DNA of 64,000 bases from Actinoplanes cyaneus (GCF_016862095.1 NZ_BOMH01000048.1:54914-118913), one strand, 5' to 3'. Shown: positions 24,951 to 33,800, counted from the first letter of the stretch. The notes: generated from the sequence alone by a model not told the origin. Numbers and translations: made by a program.

Positions 24951-25277
24951 TCAGAAACCCTCCAGCGAACGGAACGAGCCGAAAACCTCGGCGTGCAGCT
25001 TTTCCCGCGCCCAGCGGGCCGCCTCGGTCGCGCTGGTGACGACGGCCTTCAGCTGGCGGGAGAACTCGGCGGCGTCACGCCGGTCGAGGCCGCCACGGAC
25101 CCGGACGTCGACGATGTCGCCGGCCGCGGTGACCACCACCTCGATCGACTGGTCGGGCGAATGCACCGAGACCTGGTGCGCCGCCACGGCCTTGTCGAAC
25201 TCGGCGCGCAGATCCTCGACACGCTTGTAGCGATCGATCGCGTCATCGATCCACGCCTCGTCGATCTCCCGGGCCAT
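24951..25277 (-). CDS. YbaB/EbfC-family DNA-binding protein
   Basis: A 108-residue protein with the YbaB fold (LRAEFDKAVAAHQVSVHSPD, then VEVVVTAAGDIVDVRVRGG in part). YbaB proteins are nucleoid-associated dimers; the actinobacterial paralogues beside WXG-like genes are a distinct subgroup whose role is not settled. This is not the recR-linked orthologue. It is the first gene of the three-gene set, starting at ATG 25277. Confidence 0.75.
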   Translation of the reverse strand: MAREIDEAWIDDAIDRYKRVEDLRAEFDKAVAAHQVSVHSPDQSIEVVVTAAGDIVDVRVRGGLDRRDAAEFSRQLKAVVTSATEAARWAREKLHAEVFGSFRSLEGF

Positions 25278-25707
25278 GCACCAGGCTCCTCACCACGCGT
25301 CATGTCGCCGTCGCGTTCGGCAGCCCGAATCTACCGGCATCTCGAGGCCCTTGGTGTCCTCTGTGGATAACTTTCCTCGCTGGACGGAGCGTTACTGAGA
25401 TCACCGTTGATCATTACGCTGAGTCAGGGCAGGTCACAGTGAAGGGGCTGCTGGATGCCGTTCGCGGAACACTGTCGGAGGGGGCGCCGGCGGCACACGG
25501 TAACGACGAACGGCGGCACGGAACTCGCGGTCGCAGAGGCGCCGGTGGTGGCGCGGACGGCGCGGCGCAGCGGACCGCGCAGGGCCGGCGGGATGACGCG
25601 GGCCGACGGGTCGACGTGGGCGCGCGGGGTGACGCGGCGGGCCGGCGCCGGGCAGGGCGGGAGAGGTCGTCCTGGGAGTTGTCAGGGGTGGGCAATACCA
25701 TCGTCGG
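25278..25707. other. 430-bp intergenic region upstream of holB
   Basis: The region holds the divergent promoters of the YbaB set and of holB. TACCAT at 25696-25701 lies 6 nt before the holB GTG. A 90-codon open frame (25439-25711) ends by overlapping the holB start, but its Arg/Gly-rich product resembles nothing known. No hairpin or repeat was noticed. Confidence 0.4.
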
Positions 25708-26907
25708 GTGAGTCCGGATGGGGTGTTCGCAGACCTGGTGGGTCAGGACGACGCGGTGGCCACGCTGCGGCAGGCCGCCCGGGCAGCCGCTCATGTGGTC
25801 GCCGGGGAGCAGACCGGCGGTGGGGCGATGACCCATGCCTGGATCTTCACCGGCCCACCCGGGGCGGGGCGGACGCTGGCCGCGCGCGCGTTCGCGGCCG
25901 CGCTCGAGTGTGAGCGGGCCGGCGCCGGGTGCGGTGAGTGCCACGGCTGCCACACCGTGCTGGGCAAGACCCATGCGGATGTCCGGTTCGTCGCGCCGGA
26001 GGGCCTGTCGATCGGCGTCGGGGAGATGCGGGCGCTGGTGTTGCGGGCCGCGACTGCCCCGTCCGGCGGGCGGTGGCAGGTCGTGGTGATCGAGGACGCT
26101 GACCGGCTCACCGAGGCTGCGGGCAACGCGCTGCTCAAGGCCATCGAGGAGCCGCCCCCGAGGACGGTTTTCCTGCTGTGCACGCCGTCGACCCACCCCG
26201 ACGACATCTCGGTGACGATCCGGTCCCGGTGCCGGGTGGTGGCGTTGCGGCAGCCGCCGGCCGACGCGGTGGCGGCGGCGCTGGTGGAGCGGGACGGTCT
26301 CGCCTCAGACACTGCCGTCTGGGCAGCCGCGGCGGCGCAGGGCGACATCGTGCGGGCCCGGCTGCTGGCCGCGGATCCGGAGGCCCGTGCCCGGCGGGAG
26401 GCGGTGCTGTCGGTGCCGAAACGGCTGACCGGCGTCGGCGCCTGCTTCGACGTGGCGGCGGCGCTGGTCGCTGCGGCGAAGGGAGAGGCCTCGGCGAGCG
26501 TGGTGGAGTCCGATGCGGCTGAGCGTTCGGCGCTGGAGCAGGCACTCGGCGCGGGCGGCACCGGTCGCGGGGCGGCCGGGGCGATGCGCGGCGTCGCCGG
26601 TCAGATCAAGGATCTGGAGAAGCGGCAGAAGTCCCGGACCACCCGGGCTCAGCGGGATGCGCTCGACCGAGCCCTGGTGGATCTTGCCGGCTTCTATCGG
26701 GATGTGCTGATCACCGCGTTGCGGGCGCCGGTCCCGGTCGTGCACGGGGATGTCTCCCCGCAGTCCGAGGCGGCGGCACGGAAGTGGACTCCGGAAAGTG
26801 CGCTGCGCCGGCTGGAGGCGGTGCTGGCCTGTCGCGAGTCGATCAACCTGAACGTCAAGCCGGAGATCGCGGTCGAGACGATGATGCTCAATCTCTGGAA
26901 GGGCTGA
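25708..26907 (+). CDS. holB: DNA polymerase III subunit delta'
   Basis: The 399-residue clamp-loader subunit has an AAA+ fold: GPPGAGRT replaces Walker A GxxxxGKT (Lys to Arg), consistent with delta' being unable to hydrolyse ATP. A zinc module CxxCHGCH follows (C-GECHGCH near residue 70), then the VVIEDADRLT box and the SRC motif (IRSRCRVVALRQP). It helps load the beta clamp. GTG 25708 has a leaderless -10 box. It is on the opposite strand from tmk, topA and the PSP1 gene, with which it is usually collinear in Actinobacteria, suggesting local inversion. Confidence 0.92.
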   Translation: MSPDGVFADLVGQDDAVATLRQAARAAAHVVAGEQTGGGAMTHAWIFTGPPGAGRTLAARAFAAALECERAGAGCGECHGCHTVLGKTHADVRFVAPEGLSIGVGEMRALVLRAATAPSGGRWQVVVIEDADRLTEAAGNALLKAIEEPPPRTVFLLCTPSTHPDDISVTIRSRCRVVALRQPPADAVAAALVERDGLASDTAVWAAAAAQGDIVRARLLAADPEARARREAVLSVPKRLTGVGACFDVAAALVAAAKGEASASVVESDAAERSALEQALGAGGTGRGAAGAMRGVAGQIKDLEKRQKSRTTRAQRDALDRALVDLAGFYRDVLITALRAPVPVVHGDVSPQSEAAARKWTPESALRRLEAVLACRESINLNVKPEIAVETMMLNLWKG

Positions 26908-26947
26908 TCCCGGGCAGGCCCGGCGTGCCGGGTGCGTGGTGGTGAAG

Positions 26948-26980
26948 AGGCTGCGCCGGCGGACGGTGCCGGCGCAGCCT
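26948..26980. terminator. Bidirectional hairpin between holB and xylanase
   Basis: AGGCTGCGCCGGC and GCCGGCGCAGCCT form a perfect 13-bp stem around GGACGGT, placed between two convergent genes. No T-run. Confidence 0.7.
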
Positions 26981-27001
26981 GGTCTTCATCGGGATCCGCG
27001 G

Positions 27002-28057
27002 TCAGCGCCGGACCAGCAGGAAGGTCTCCCGCAGAGTGTCATAGGCCGGTTTCGGCTGCAGATTCTCGTCGAACGGCGTGGCTGAGCCTTCGCCCTCGAA
27101 GACTCCCGGCACCCACGAGTATTTGTCGGTGAATCCCCACACGGTGTACGAGACACAATTCTTCGCGATGAGGCAAGCCCGCAGGAGCAATCCGAATCCT
27201 TCGGCCTGAGCCTGCACCTTCGCGGTGTCCGACGGTAGTTGCATTCGCACGTCGACTTCGGTGAACGCGGTTTTCACGCCGAGCCGGTCGAAGCGCCGGA
27301 CATTCTCGAGGACGTCGCCGGGCAGGTTGTACTGCAGAGCGAGGTGGCCCTGCATGCCGTAACCCTGTACCGGCACGCCGGCCGCGCGCAACTTCTTGGT
27401 CAGCGCGTAGTAGGCGTCACTCTTCGCGTTCACGCCCTCGTTGTTGTAGTCGTTGAGGAACAGCAGCGTCTTGGGATCCGCCTGGTGAGCCCAGCGGAAC
27501 GCGTCGGCGATGTAGTCGGGGCCGAGCGCTCGCAACCAGATCGTGTCACGCAGCGTGCCGTCCTCGTTGAAGACCTCGTTCGCGACGTCCCACGCCCAGA
27601 CACGGCCCTTGAAATGGCCGACCTCGTCGAAGATGTGCTTCTTCAGCAGGGCCCGCAATTGCGCGGGGGTGTAGTTGGCCTCGGTGAGCCAGGCCGGGTT
27701 CTGACTGTGCCAGACGAGCGTGTGCCCGCGGACGAGCTGCCCGTTGCGGCGCGCGAAATCGACGAGCTGATCGGCGGCGGCCCAGTCATAGACACCGGGC
27801 TGCGGCTCGACCACTTCCCACTTCATCACGTTCTCCGGCGTGACCGTGTCGAATTCACGGGCGACGGCCGCCTTGTACGGGGCGTCGGCGGCGAGCGCTG
27901 CCATGTCGACGGCGGTCCCGATGTGCACGCCGGAGCCGCGCGCCGCGGCCCGCAGTGAGCCGTCGTCGTGGCCCGGGGATGGGTGTGCGCTGGCCGGCGC
28001 GGAACCGGCCACGGCAAGGCTGACCGCGAGGAACGCGGCAATACGACCAAATCTCAT
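27002..28057 (-). CDS. Secreted endo-1,4-beta-xylanase, GH10
   Basis: The 351-residue protein has a Sec signal peptide (to about APASA, residue 24) and a single GH10 catalytic barrel. The acid/base glutamate is E161 in WDVANEVF and the nucleophile E267 in TEVDVR; HTLVWHSQNP and TPENVMKWE line the substrate cleft. It cleaves beta-1,4-xylan in the medium. There is no carbohydrate-binding module. CGAAACTTTCG lies just before its ribosome site, identical to the element before the divergent esterase gene, so the two are likely induced together by xylo-oligosaccharides. Confidence 0.94.
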   Translation of the reverse strand: MRFGRIAAFLAVSLAVAGSAPASAHPSPGHDDGSLRAAARGSGVHIGTAVDMAALAADAPYKAAVAREFDTVTPENVMKWEVVEPQPGVYDWAAADQLVDFARRNGQLVRGHTLVWHSQNPAWLTEANYTPAQLRALLKKHIFDEVGHFKGRVWAWDVANEVFNEDGTLRDTIWLRALGPDYIADAFRWAHQADPKTLLFLNDYNNEGVNAKSDAYYALTKKLRAAGVPVQGYGMQGHLALQYNLPGDVLENVRRFDRLGVKTAFTEVDVRMQLPSDTAKVQAQAEGFGLLLRACLIAKNCVSYTVWGFTDKYSWVPGVFEGEGSATPFDENLQPKPAYDTLRETFLLVRR

Positions 28058-28069
28058 CTGTGGTGCCTC

Positions 28070-28080
28070 CGAAAGTTTCG
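28070..28080 (-). promoter_or_regulatory. CGAAACTTTCG operator, xylanase gene
   Basis: On the minus strand CGAAACTTTCG is directly followed by GAGG, the ribosome site, 12 nt before the ATG. The palindrome matches the type of site bound by LacI-family xylan/cellobiose regulators in Streptomyces. A bound repressor would also cover the ribosome site region of the DNA. Confidence 0.65.
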
Positions 28081-28233
28081 AGGACAGGCCGAAACGTTAT
28101 GCACAGTGACCGGCGACGGTCAACGCTGTCCATCGATGAACATCGGAGCGTTCGCATGGTGCGCCAGCCGGTGTTCCACCCTTGACGCCATAGATCGACG
28201 GCTCTACGTTACGGAGATCTGTCCCGGAGATTT

Positions 28234-28246
28234 CCGAAACTTTCGG
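28234..28246 (+). promoter_or_regulatory. CCGAAACTTTCGG operator, SGNH esterase gene
   Basis: The perfect palindrome is followed by AGCG, ending 8 nt before the ATG at 28255. It shares CGAAACTTTCGGAG with the site before the xylanase gene. Two copies in a 197-bp divergent region strongly suggest a shared regulator. Confidence 0.65.
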
Positions 28247-28254
28247 AGCGTGCC

Positions 28255-29508
28255 ATGTCCACCAGACGCCAGCTCCTCGCTCTCTCCGCCGGTGCCGCAG
28301 CCGCCGGCGCGCTCCACCAAAGTCCGGCCCAAGCCCGCGCCAAGCGGTGGATCGCCAGCTGGGCCGCGGTGCCGACGAGCATCCCGCCGACCCCGCCGCT
28401 GGTGCTGGAGAACCAGACCGTGCGCCAGGTCGTGCACCTGAGCGCGGGCGGCGACCAGGTGCGGATCCGGCTGACGAACGAATTCGGGGACACGCCGCTG
28501 AGGGTCGGCGAGGTGCACGTGGCGCGACGCTCGGGCAGCGGCGCCAGCACCGACGCGGTGTCCGGGACTGATCATCGGGTGACGTTCGGCGGGCGTAGGG
28601 CGGTGACCGTCCCGGCCGGTGCGCCGATCGTCAGCGACCCGGTCGGCCTGCGCGTCGGCGGCGGGACGGACCTGGTGATCAGCGTTCACCTGCCGGAGCG
28701 GACCCCGGTCACGACGCTTGCCGCGTTCGCGTTCCAGGACAACGTGATCGCCGCCGGGAACGTCACCGGCGCACGCACGGTCACGCCGACCAGCACGATC
28801 CAGCAGTACCTGTTCCTGTCCGGGGTGAGCGTGCGCGCGTCCGGCGGAGCGATCGTTACCCTCGGCGACTCGATCACCAACGGCGCGAACACCGTCGCCA
28901 ACGCCAATCACCGCTGGCCGGACCTGTTGTCGGCGCGACTGGGATACGACCTCGGGGTGGCCAACGTCGGGGTCTCCGGCAACCGGCTGCTGCACGACCC
29001 GAACCCGCCCGCCGGGAGTCCCGCGGTGGGCTACGCGGCGTATTTCGGTCAGAGCGCGCTGCGGCGCTTCGATCGGGACGTGGTGGCGCAACCCGGCGCG
29101 GCGTTCCTGGTGGTGCTGCTCGGGGTGAACGATCTCGGACACCCGGGGACGTCGGCGCCGCCCGACGAGGTGGTCACGGCGGACGATCTGATCTGGGGGC
29201 ACCGGCAACTGATCGCGCGGGCGCACGAGGCGGGACTGCGGGCCTACGGTGCGACGGTGCTGCCGTTCAAGGACGACACGCTCGGGTTCTACAGCGTGGA
29301 GAACGAGCGGAAGCGATCCGCGCTGAACCGGTGGATCCGGCAGTCCGGGGAGTATGACGGCGTGATCGACTTCGACGCCGCAGTGCGGGACCCCGGGGAC
29401 CCGTTGCGGTTGCGGGCCGCCTACGACAGCGGCGACCACCTGCACCCCAACGATGCTGGGATGGCTGCGATGGCCGCCGCGGTTCCGCTGCGCCTTTTCA
29501 GGATTTAG
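28255..29508 (+). CDS. Secreted SGNH/GDSL hydrolase
   Basis: The 417-residue protein has a Tat-like signal (STRRQLLALSAGAAAAGAL), an N-terminal beta-sandwich (about 45-190), and an SGNH hydrolase domain: block I GDSIT with the nucleophile Ser, block II G-V-S-G-N, block III GVND, and block V DHLHPND with the catalytic Asp and His. It is most likely a carbohydrate esterase, perhaps removing acetyl groups from xylan, given its shared operator with the xylanase. Its 3' end overlaps the convergent MFS-Tmk gene by 11 bp. Confidence 0.87.
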   Translation: MSTRRQLLALSAGAAAAGALHQSPAQARAKRWIASWAAVPTSIPPTPPLVLENQTVRQVVHLSAGGDQVRIRLTNEFGDTPLRVGEVHVARRSGSGASTDAVSGTDHRVTFGGRRAVTVPAGAPIVSDPVGLRVGGGTDLVISVHLPERTPVTTLAAFAFQDNVIAAGNVTGARTVTPTSTIQQYLFLSGVSVRASGGAIVTLGDSITNGANTVANANHRWPDLLSARLGYDLGVANVGVSGNRLLHDPNPPAGSPAVGYAAYFGQSALRRFDRDVVAQPGAAFLVVLLGVNDLGHPGTSAPPDEVVTADDLIWGHRQLIARAHEAGLRAYGATVLPFKDDTLGFYSVENERKRSALNRWIRQSGEYDGVIDFDAAVRDPGDPLRLRAAYDSGDHLHPNDAGMAAMAAAVPLRLFRI

Positions 29509-31729
29509 GCGATTCGTCCAATCCGAACGCGTCGGCCATCTCCTCCAGCGCGGACTCCTCCGCCTTCGGCGACGACCGATTCGCGCGTACGGAGGAAGCG
29601 GCGCCGGACGTGGTGGCAGCCGCCCCCGAAGGTGGCGCCGCAGGCGCGGTGTCAGGTGCGGCAGCCGTCGCGGACGCGGTACCGGGCGTCGCGCCCGCGG
29701 TTGCGGGGCCGGCAGGCGTGACCTCGTCCTGAGCCGGGTCCGGCGAGGGCCCGGTCGTCTCCGAAGCGGGCGCGGGCAGCACGTCGACGAGCCGGGCGGT
29801 CACCATCCCCGCGAGCTCCTCGGCCGGCCGGGCCGCGTCCAGCACCAGATACCGTTTCGGATCAGCCGCGGCCAGGTCGAGGAACGCGTACCGGACCCGA
29901 TCGTGGAACGCCTTCGACTCACTTTCCAGCCGGTCGGTTCCGGCGCCCCGGGCACTGACCCGGCCGAGCCCGACCCCTGGGTCCACGTCGAGCAGCACGA
30001 CCAGGTCCGGCTTGAGGCCCCCGGTCGCCCACGAGGAGAGCCAGGAGATCTCCTGCACGGGAAGGGTCCGCCCGGCGCCCTGATAGGCGAGGGAGGAGTC
30101 CACGTACCGATCGCTGATCACGACCGCGCCGCGGGCGAGGGCCGGCCGGACGACGGTGGCGACGTGATGGGCGCGGTCCGCCGCGTAGAGCAGCGCTTCC
30201 GCCCGCGGTGACGGCCCGTCCTCGGAGTGGTCGAGGACCAGCCCGCGGATGCGCCCGCCGAGCGGGGTCGCGCCCGGCTCCCGGGTGACGACCACGTCCT
30301 GGCCCTGCTCACGCAGTGCCTCGGCGAGCAGGGTGAGCTGGGTCGACTTGCCGGCGCCCTCACCACCCTCGAAGACCACGAACAGCCCGCTGCGGACGAA
30401 CTCCTCCGGCGGGGCGAGCGGCCGCCCGCGCACCGACCCGATCAGGTCGGCGAGGACGGGCACGCCCTTCTTGTCGTCCATCTGACGGAACGCGCCGATG
30501 CCGACCCAGATCCCGACCGCGCCGGCGACCAGCAGCAGCACCCGGGTGGAGGAGACGTCGAGGTGCACCGAGCCCAGCTCGACCCGGCGCGAGCTGCCCA
30601 GGCCGACCAGCACGCCGGCCAGGGTGATCGCGGCGAGCAGGACCATCCGGACGCCGATCTGCACGACGGCGAAGACCCGGCCGCGGACCGCGTCCTCGAC
30701 CTCGCCGTAGAGCAGGGTGGTGCCGGCCAGGAACGCCATGCCGGCGCCGGCGCCGACGAGCAGCGCCCCGAACAGGGCCATGGACAGGTGGAAGGCCAGG
30801 CCCAGGAACATCACCGAGCCGCTGGAGAGCACGATGCTCATGCCGAACCAGCGACGCCGGGAGAGGTCGCGGACGATCATCGGGCCGAGGCCGATGCCGC
30901 ACGCCAGGCCCAGGAAGATCACGCCGAAGAGCAGCGAGAACGCCGCCTCGCCGGCACCGAGGGAGACCGCGTACGTCTTCGCGGCGCCGATCACCACGCC
31001 ACCGGCCGCGAACGCGCCGAAGATGCCGAGCACCAGGCCACGGACGAGCGGGGTCTTCCCGATGTACTTCCAGCCGTCCAGGAACTGGCGGGTCATGGTC
31101 TGCTCGGTGGCGGCATGCTCACGCTCGGCGCTGCGACCGCCGATCTCGCGGATGCCGAAGAACACGACGAGCGCGGTGGCCAGACGGGACAGCGCGTTCA
31201 GATAGAGCGCGATCTGCACCGGCTGCGCCCAGTCGGGCAGGGAGGCGCCGGACTGCTGCAGACCGGCGGTCATCGCGGAGAGGCTCAGGGCCGCCAGGAT
31301 CGGCGTGATCCCGTACGTCGTGACCAGCGTCAGCTGGTTGGAGACCTCGATCCGGGATTTCGGGATGAGGTTCGGAACCGCCGCTTCCTTGGCCGGGATC
31401 CAGATGAGCGTGATCGTCTCGCCCAGCAGGGTGGCAACGGTGGCCCAGATCGCGGTCAGGCCGGGTGATCCACCCAGGAGCGGGACCAGCGGGATCGACC
31501 CGTAGATCACGAATCTCAGCAGGTCAGTGATGATCATCGTCCAGCGGCGGTCGAACCGGTCCGCGAAGACGCCGGCGATCGGGCCGAGGAACAGCGCCGG
31601 CAGCAGGCGTACGGCGATCGTGGCGCCGAACGCCACGCCCTGCGCCGCCGGCTGCTTGAACTGCGCGGCGGTGAAGATGCTGGTGGCGAGCAGACCGATC
31701 CAGTCGCCGAACGAGGCGGCGCCGAGCAC
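29498..31729 (-). CDS. tmk: MFS transporter-thymidylate kinase fusion
   Basis: Residues 1-430 (from the GTG at 31729) form an MFS-type membrane domain with 11-12 TM helices. Residues ~445-650 are a complete thymidylate kinase: P-loop EGGEGAGKST, DR-motif VVISDRYVDSSLAYQG and lid-region Arg residues. A 90-residue Ala/Pro/Thr-rich tail ends the protein. Tmk makes dTDP from dTMP. The fusion is typical of Micromonosporaceae; what the transporter part moves is unknown. The first TM helix is cut short at the GTG; the coding frame runs on upstream to an ATC at 31831 behind GGGGAGG (see separate entry). Confidence 0.88.
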   Translation of the reverse strand: MLGAASFGDWIGLLATSIFTAAQFKQPAAQGVAFGATIAVRLLPALFLGPIAGVFADRFDRRWTMIITDLLRFVIYGSIPLVPLLGGSPGLTAIWATVATLLGETITLIWIPAKEAAVPNLIPKSRIEVSNQLTLVTTYGITPILAALSLSAMTAGLQQSGASLPDWAQPVQIALYLNALSRLATALVVFFGIREIGGRSAEREHAATEQTMTRQFLDGWKYIGKTPLVRGLVLGIFGAFAAGGVVIGAAKTYAVSLGAGEAAFSLLFGVIFLGLACGIGLGPMIVRDLSRRRWFGMSIVLSSGSVMFLGLAFHLSMALFGALLVGAGAGMAFLAGTTLLYGEVEDAVRGRVFAVVQIGVRMVLLAAITLAGVLVGLGSSRRVELGSVHLDVSSTRVLLLVAGAVGIWVGIGAFRQMDDKKGVPVLADLIGSVRGRPLAPPEEFVRSGLFVVFEGGEGAGKSTQLTLLAEALREQGQDVVVTREPGATPLGGRIRGLVLDHSEDGPSPRAEALLYAADRAHHVATVVRPALARGAVVISDRYVDSSLAYQGAGRTLPVQEISWLSSWATGGLKPDLVVLLDVDPGVGLGRVSARGAGTDRLESESKAFHDRVRYAFLDLAAADPKRYLVLDAARPAEELAGMVTARLVDVLPAPASETTGPSPDPAQDEVTPAGPATAGATPGTASATAAAPDTAPAAPPSGAAATTSGAASSVRANRSSPKAEESALEEMADAFGLDESPKS

Positions 31730-31828
31730 CAGCCACAGGCGGCGGAACGGACGGATCCGGAGAACCGAACGGAGCGCGGCCGCGCCCGATAGGTCGACCG
31801 GAGCGGTCTCCTGGCGGCTTTCCGTGTC

Positions 31829-31846
31829 GATGGCCCTTACCTCCCC
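31829..31846 (-). promoter_or_regulatory. Probable ATC start and ribosome site of the MFS-Tmk gene
   Basis: GGGGAGG (minus strand, 31840-31846) sits 8 nt before an in-frame ATC (31829-31831). The 34 codons between it and the GTG at 31729 encode ALRSVLRIRPFRRLWLV, the usual start of the MFS domain. No ATG, GTG or TTG exists in that stretch, so translation probably begins at ATC. Confidence 0.5.
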
Positions 31847-31963
31847 GTGGTCACTGCTCGGAGCACTGTATCCGGCCCGCCCAGGTCATCGGGGGTTCGC
31901 ACCATCGAGTGGAGTAGAGATGAATGTCTTTCGCGTTGCTCGGGATCGGGATAGCGTGCCGAT

Positions 31964-33169
31964 GTGCTCACCGACCGCAACGCCTTGCGCCAGCGACTGG
32001 AGAAAGCCACCGACCACCTGGAGACCCCGATCGCGGTGGTCGACCTCGCCGCGTTCGACGAAAACGCGGACCGCCTCACCGCTCGCGCCGCGGGCAAACC
32101 GATCCGGGTCGCGACCAAGTCCGTGCGGTGCCGGGAACTGCTGGAACGGGTTCTGGCCAGGCCCGGCTGGGGCGGTGTGATGGCCTACACACTCGCCGAG
32201 GCCATCTGGCTGGTCCGCTCCGGTGTGACCGACGACGCGCTGGTGGCCTACCCCACCGCGGACCGGACCGCGCTGCGCGAGCTGACCGGCGACGAGCGGC
32301 TGGCCGCCGCGATCACGATCATGGTGGATCACCCGTCGCAGCTGGACCTGGTCGATCAGGTCGCGGCGCCGCGGAGCCGCCCTGCTGTCCGGCTCTGCAT
32401 GGACCTGGACGCCTCGTGGAAACCGGCCGGGCCGCTGCACGTCGGCGTGCGCCGCTCCCCTGTGCACTCCGCCGCCCAGGCCGGCACGCTGGCTCGCACC
32501 ATCGCCACGCGGCCCGGGTTCACGCTGGTCGGGATGATGTCCTACGAGGCACACATCGCCGGCGTCGGCGACAATCCGCCGGGCCGGGCGGTGCTGGCCC
32601 GAACGATCCGGATCATGCAGAGCCGCGCCTTCCCGGAGCTGCTCAGCCGGCGCGCGGCAGCGGTCCGGGCGGTCCGCGAGCATGCCGATCTGGAGTTCGT
32701 CAACGGCGGCGGGACCGGCAGCATCGCCGCGACCAGCGCCGACCCCGCGGTCACCGAGGTCACCGCGGGTTCCGGGCTCTACGGCCCGACCCTCTTCGAC
32801 GCCTACCGCAACTGGCAGCCGACCCCGGCCGCGTTCTTCGCGCTGTCGGTGGTCCGCCGGCCCGCGCCCCGGATCGCGACGGTGCTCGGCGGCGGCTGGA
32901 TCGCCTCCGGGCCGGCCGAGGCGTCCCGGCTGCCCCAGCCCTACCTGCCCGAGGGCTTGTCGTTCAAGGGCGACGAGGGGCCGGGCGAGGTGCAGACGCC
33001 GCTGCTGGGCGCGGCCGCCGAGCAGTTGCGCCCGGGTGATCGGGTCTGGTTCCGCCACGCCAAGGCCGGCGAGATGTGCGAACACGTCAACGCGTTGCAG
33101 CTGATCGACGCGAGCAGCACCACGCCGGCCCTGACGTACCGGGGAGAGGGCCATGCGTTCCTGGGCTGA
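31964..33169 (+). CDS. Amino acid deaminase/aldolase, alanine-racemase-fold PLP enzyme
   Basis: The 401-residue protein has an alanine-racemase-like TIM barrel. The PLP lysine lies in IRVATKSVRC (about residue 52), and the phosphate-binding glycines in FVNGGGTGS (about 245). The C-terminal barrel domain carries HAKAGEMCEH, with the His and Cys that bind the divalent metal in D-threonine aldolase and D-serine dehydratase. It probably cleaves or deaminates a beta-hydroxy-D-amino acid. GTG 31964 has TAGCGT 6 nt upstream (leaderless). It converges on a TetR gene with a 1-bp gap. Confidence 0.85.
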   Translation: MLTDRNALRQRLEKATDHLETPIAVVDLAAFDENADRLTARAAGKPIRVATKSVRCRELLERVLARPGWGGVMAYTLAEAIWLVRSGVTDDALVAYPTADRTALRELTGDERLAAAITIMVDHPSQLDLVDQVAAPRSRPAVRLCMDLDASWKPAGPLHVGVRRSPVHSAAQAGTLARTIATRPGFTLVGMMSYEAHIAGVGDNPPGRAVLARTIRIMQSRAFPELLSRRAAAVRAVREHADLEFVNGGGTGSIAATSADPAVTEVTAGSGLYGPTLFDAYRNWQPTPAAFFALSVVRRPAPRIATVLGGGWIASGPAEASRLPQPYLPEGLSFKGDEGPGEVQTPLLGAAAEQLRPGDRVWFRHAKAGEMCEHVNALQLIDASSTTPALTYRGEGHAFLG

Positions 33170-33170
33170 G

Positions 33171-33800
33171 TCAGGCCTGGACGTGGCGGTGCAGGTACTC
33201 CCTGATCAGGGCCTTGACCTCGGTCAGCACCGCCTCGTCACCCGTCGGATCGCGCCGGAACGCCAGCTTGATCAGCGCGTCGGCCGCCTCCACCGAGATC
33301 TGCAGGGCGAACCGGACCCGGTTGCGGTCGACCAGGCGGAACTGGTCGGTCAGCAGCTCGGCCAGACGCTCGGCGATGACCGCGTTGTTGTCCCGGTCGG
33401 AGTCGAGCAGGTGCAGGTCGACGACGTCGCCGAAGTGCAGCGTGCGGAAGCCCGGCACGCTGCGGTGCATGTGGATGTAACCGTCTATGGCCGCATCCAC
33501 CGCGTCCCACCAGTGCTGGAACGTCTCCGCCGCGAACCGGTCGGAGAGGCTCTGCAGGTAGGCGTCCATGTTGCGCAGAGCCAGGGCCTGAACGATGGCC
33601 CGCTTGTCCGGGAAGAACTGGTAGACCGAGCCGATGGCGACCTCGGCCCGCTCGGCCAGCAACGTAGTGGTCAGGCCCTCATAGCCGACCTCGTCCACCA
33701 GCTCGGCGCACGCATCGAGCATGCGCTGGACCCGGGCAACGCTTCTGCCCTGCACCGGAACCCGCCGCAGCGGTCCGGTGCTGACGGTTGGTGTCGACAC
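33171..33800 (-). CDS. TetR-family transcriptional regulator
   Basis: The 209-residue protein has the HTH at residues 25-70 (LDACAELVDEVGYEGLTTTL, then VAIGSVYQFFPDKRAIVQAL) preceded by a short basic arm, and a TetR C-terminal domain with HFGDVVDLHLLDSDRDNN. The start at 33800 (GTG) follows GAGGGAG. It lies opposite the aldonolactone oxidase gene, 167 bp away, and probably regulates it and itself. Confidence 0.9.
   Translation of the reverse strand: MSTPTVSTGPLRRVPVQGRSVARVQRMLDACAELVDEVGYEGLTTTLLAERAEVAIGSVYQFFPDKRAIVQALALRNMDAYLQSLSDRFAAETFQHWWDAVDAAIDGYIHMHRSVPGFRTLHFGDVVDLHLLDSDRDNNAVIAERLAELLTDQFRLVDRNRVRFALQISVEAADALIKLAFRRDPTGDEAVLTEVKALIREYLHRHVQA

Noticed and set aside
25439..25711. 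90-codon frame ending at the holB start
   Set aside because: The GTGA overlap looks like coupling, but holB has its own leaderless -10 box, and the Arg/Gly-rich product resembles nothing. Left as part of the intergenic entry.
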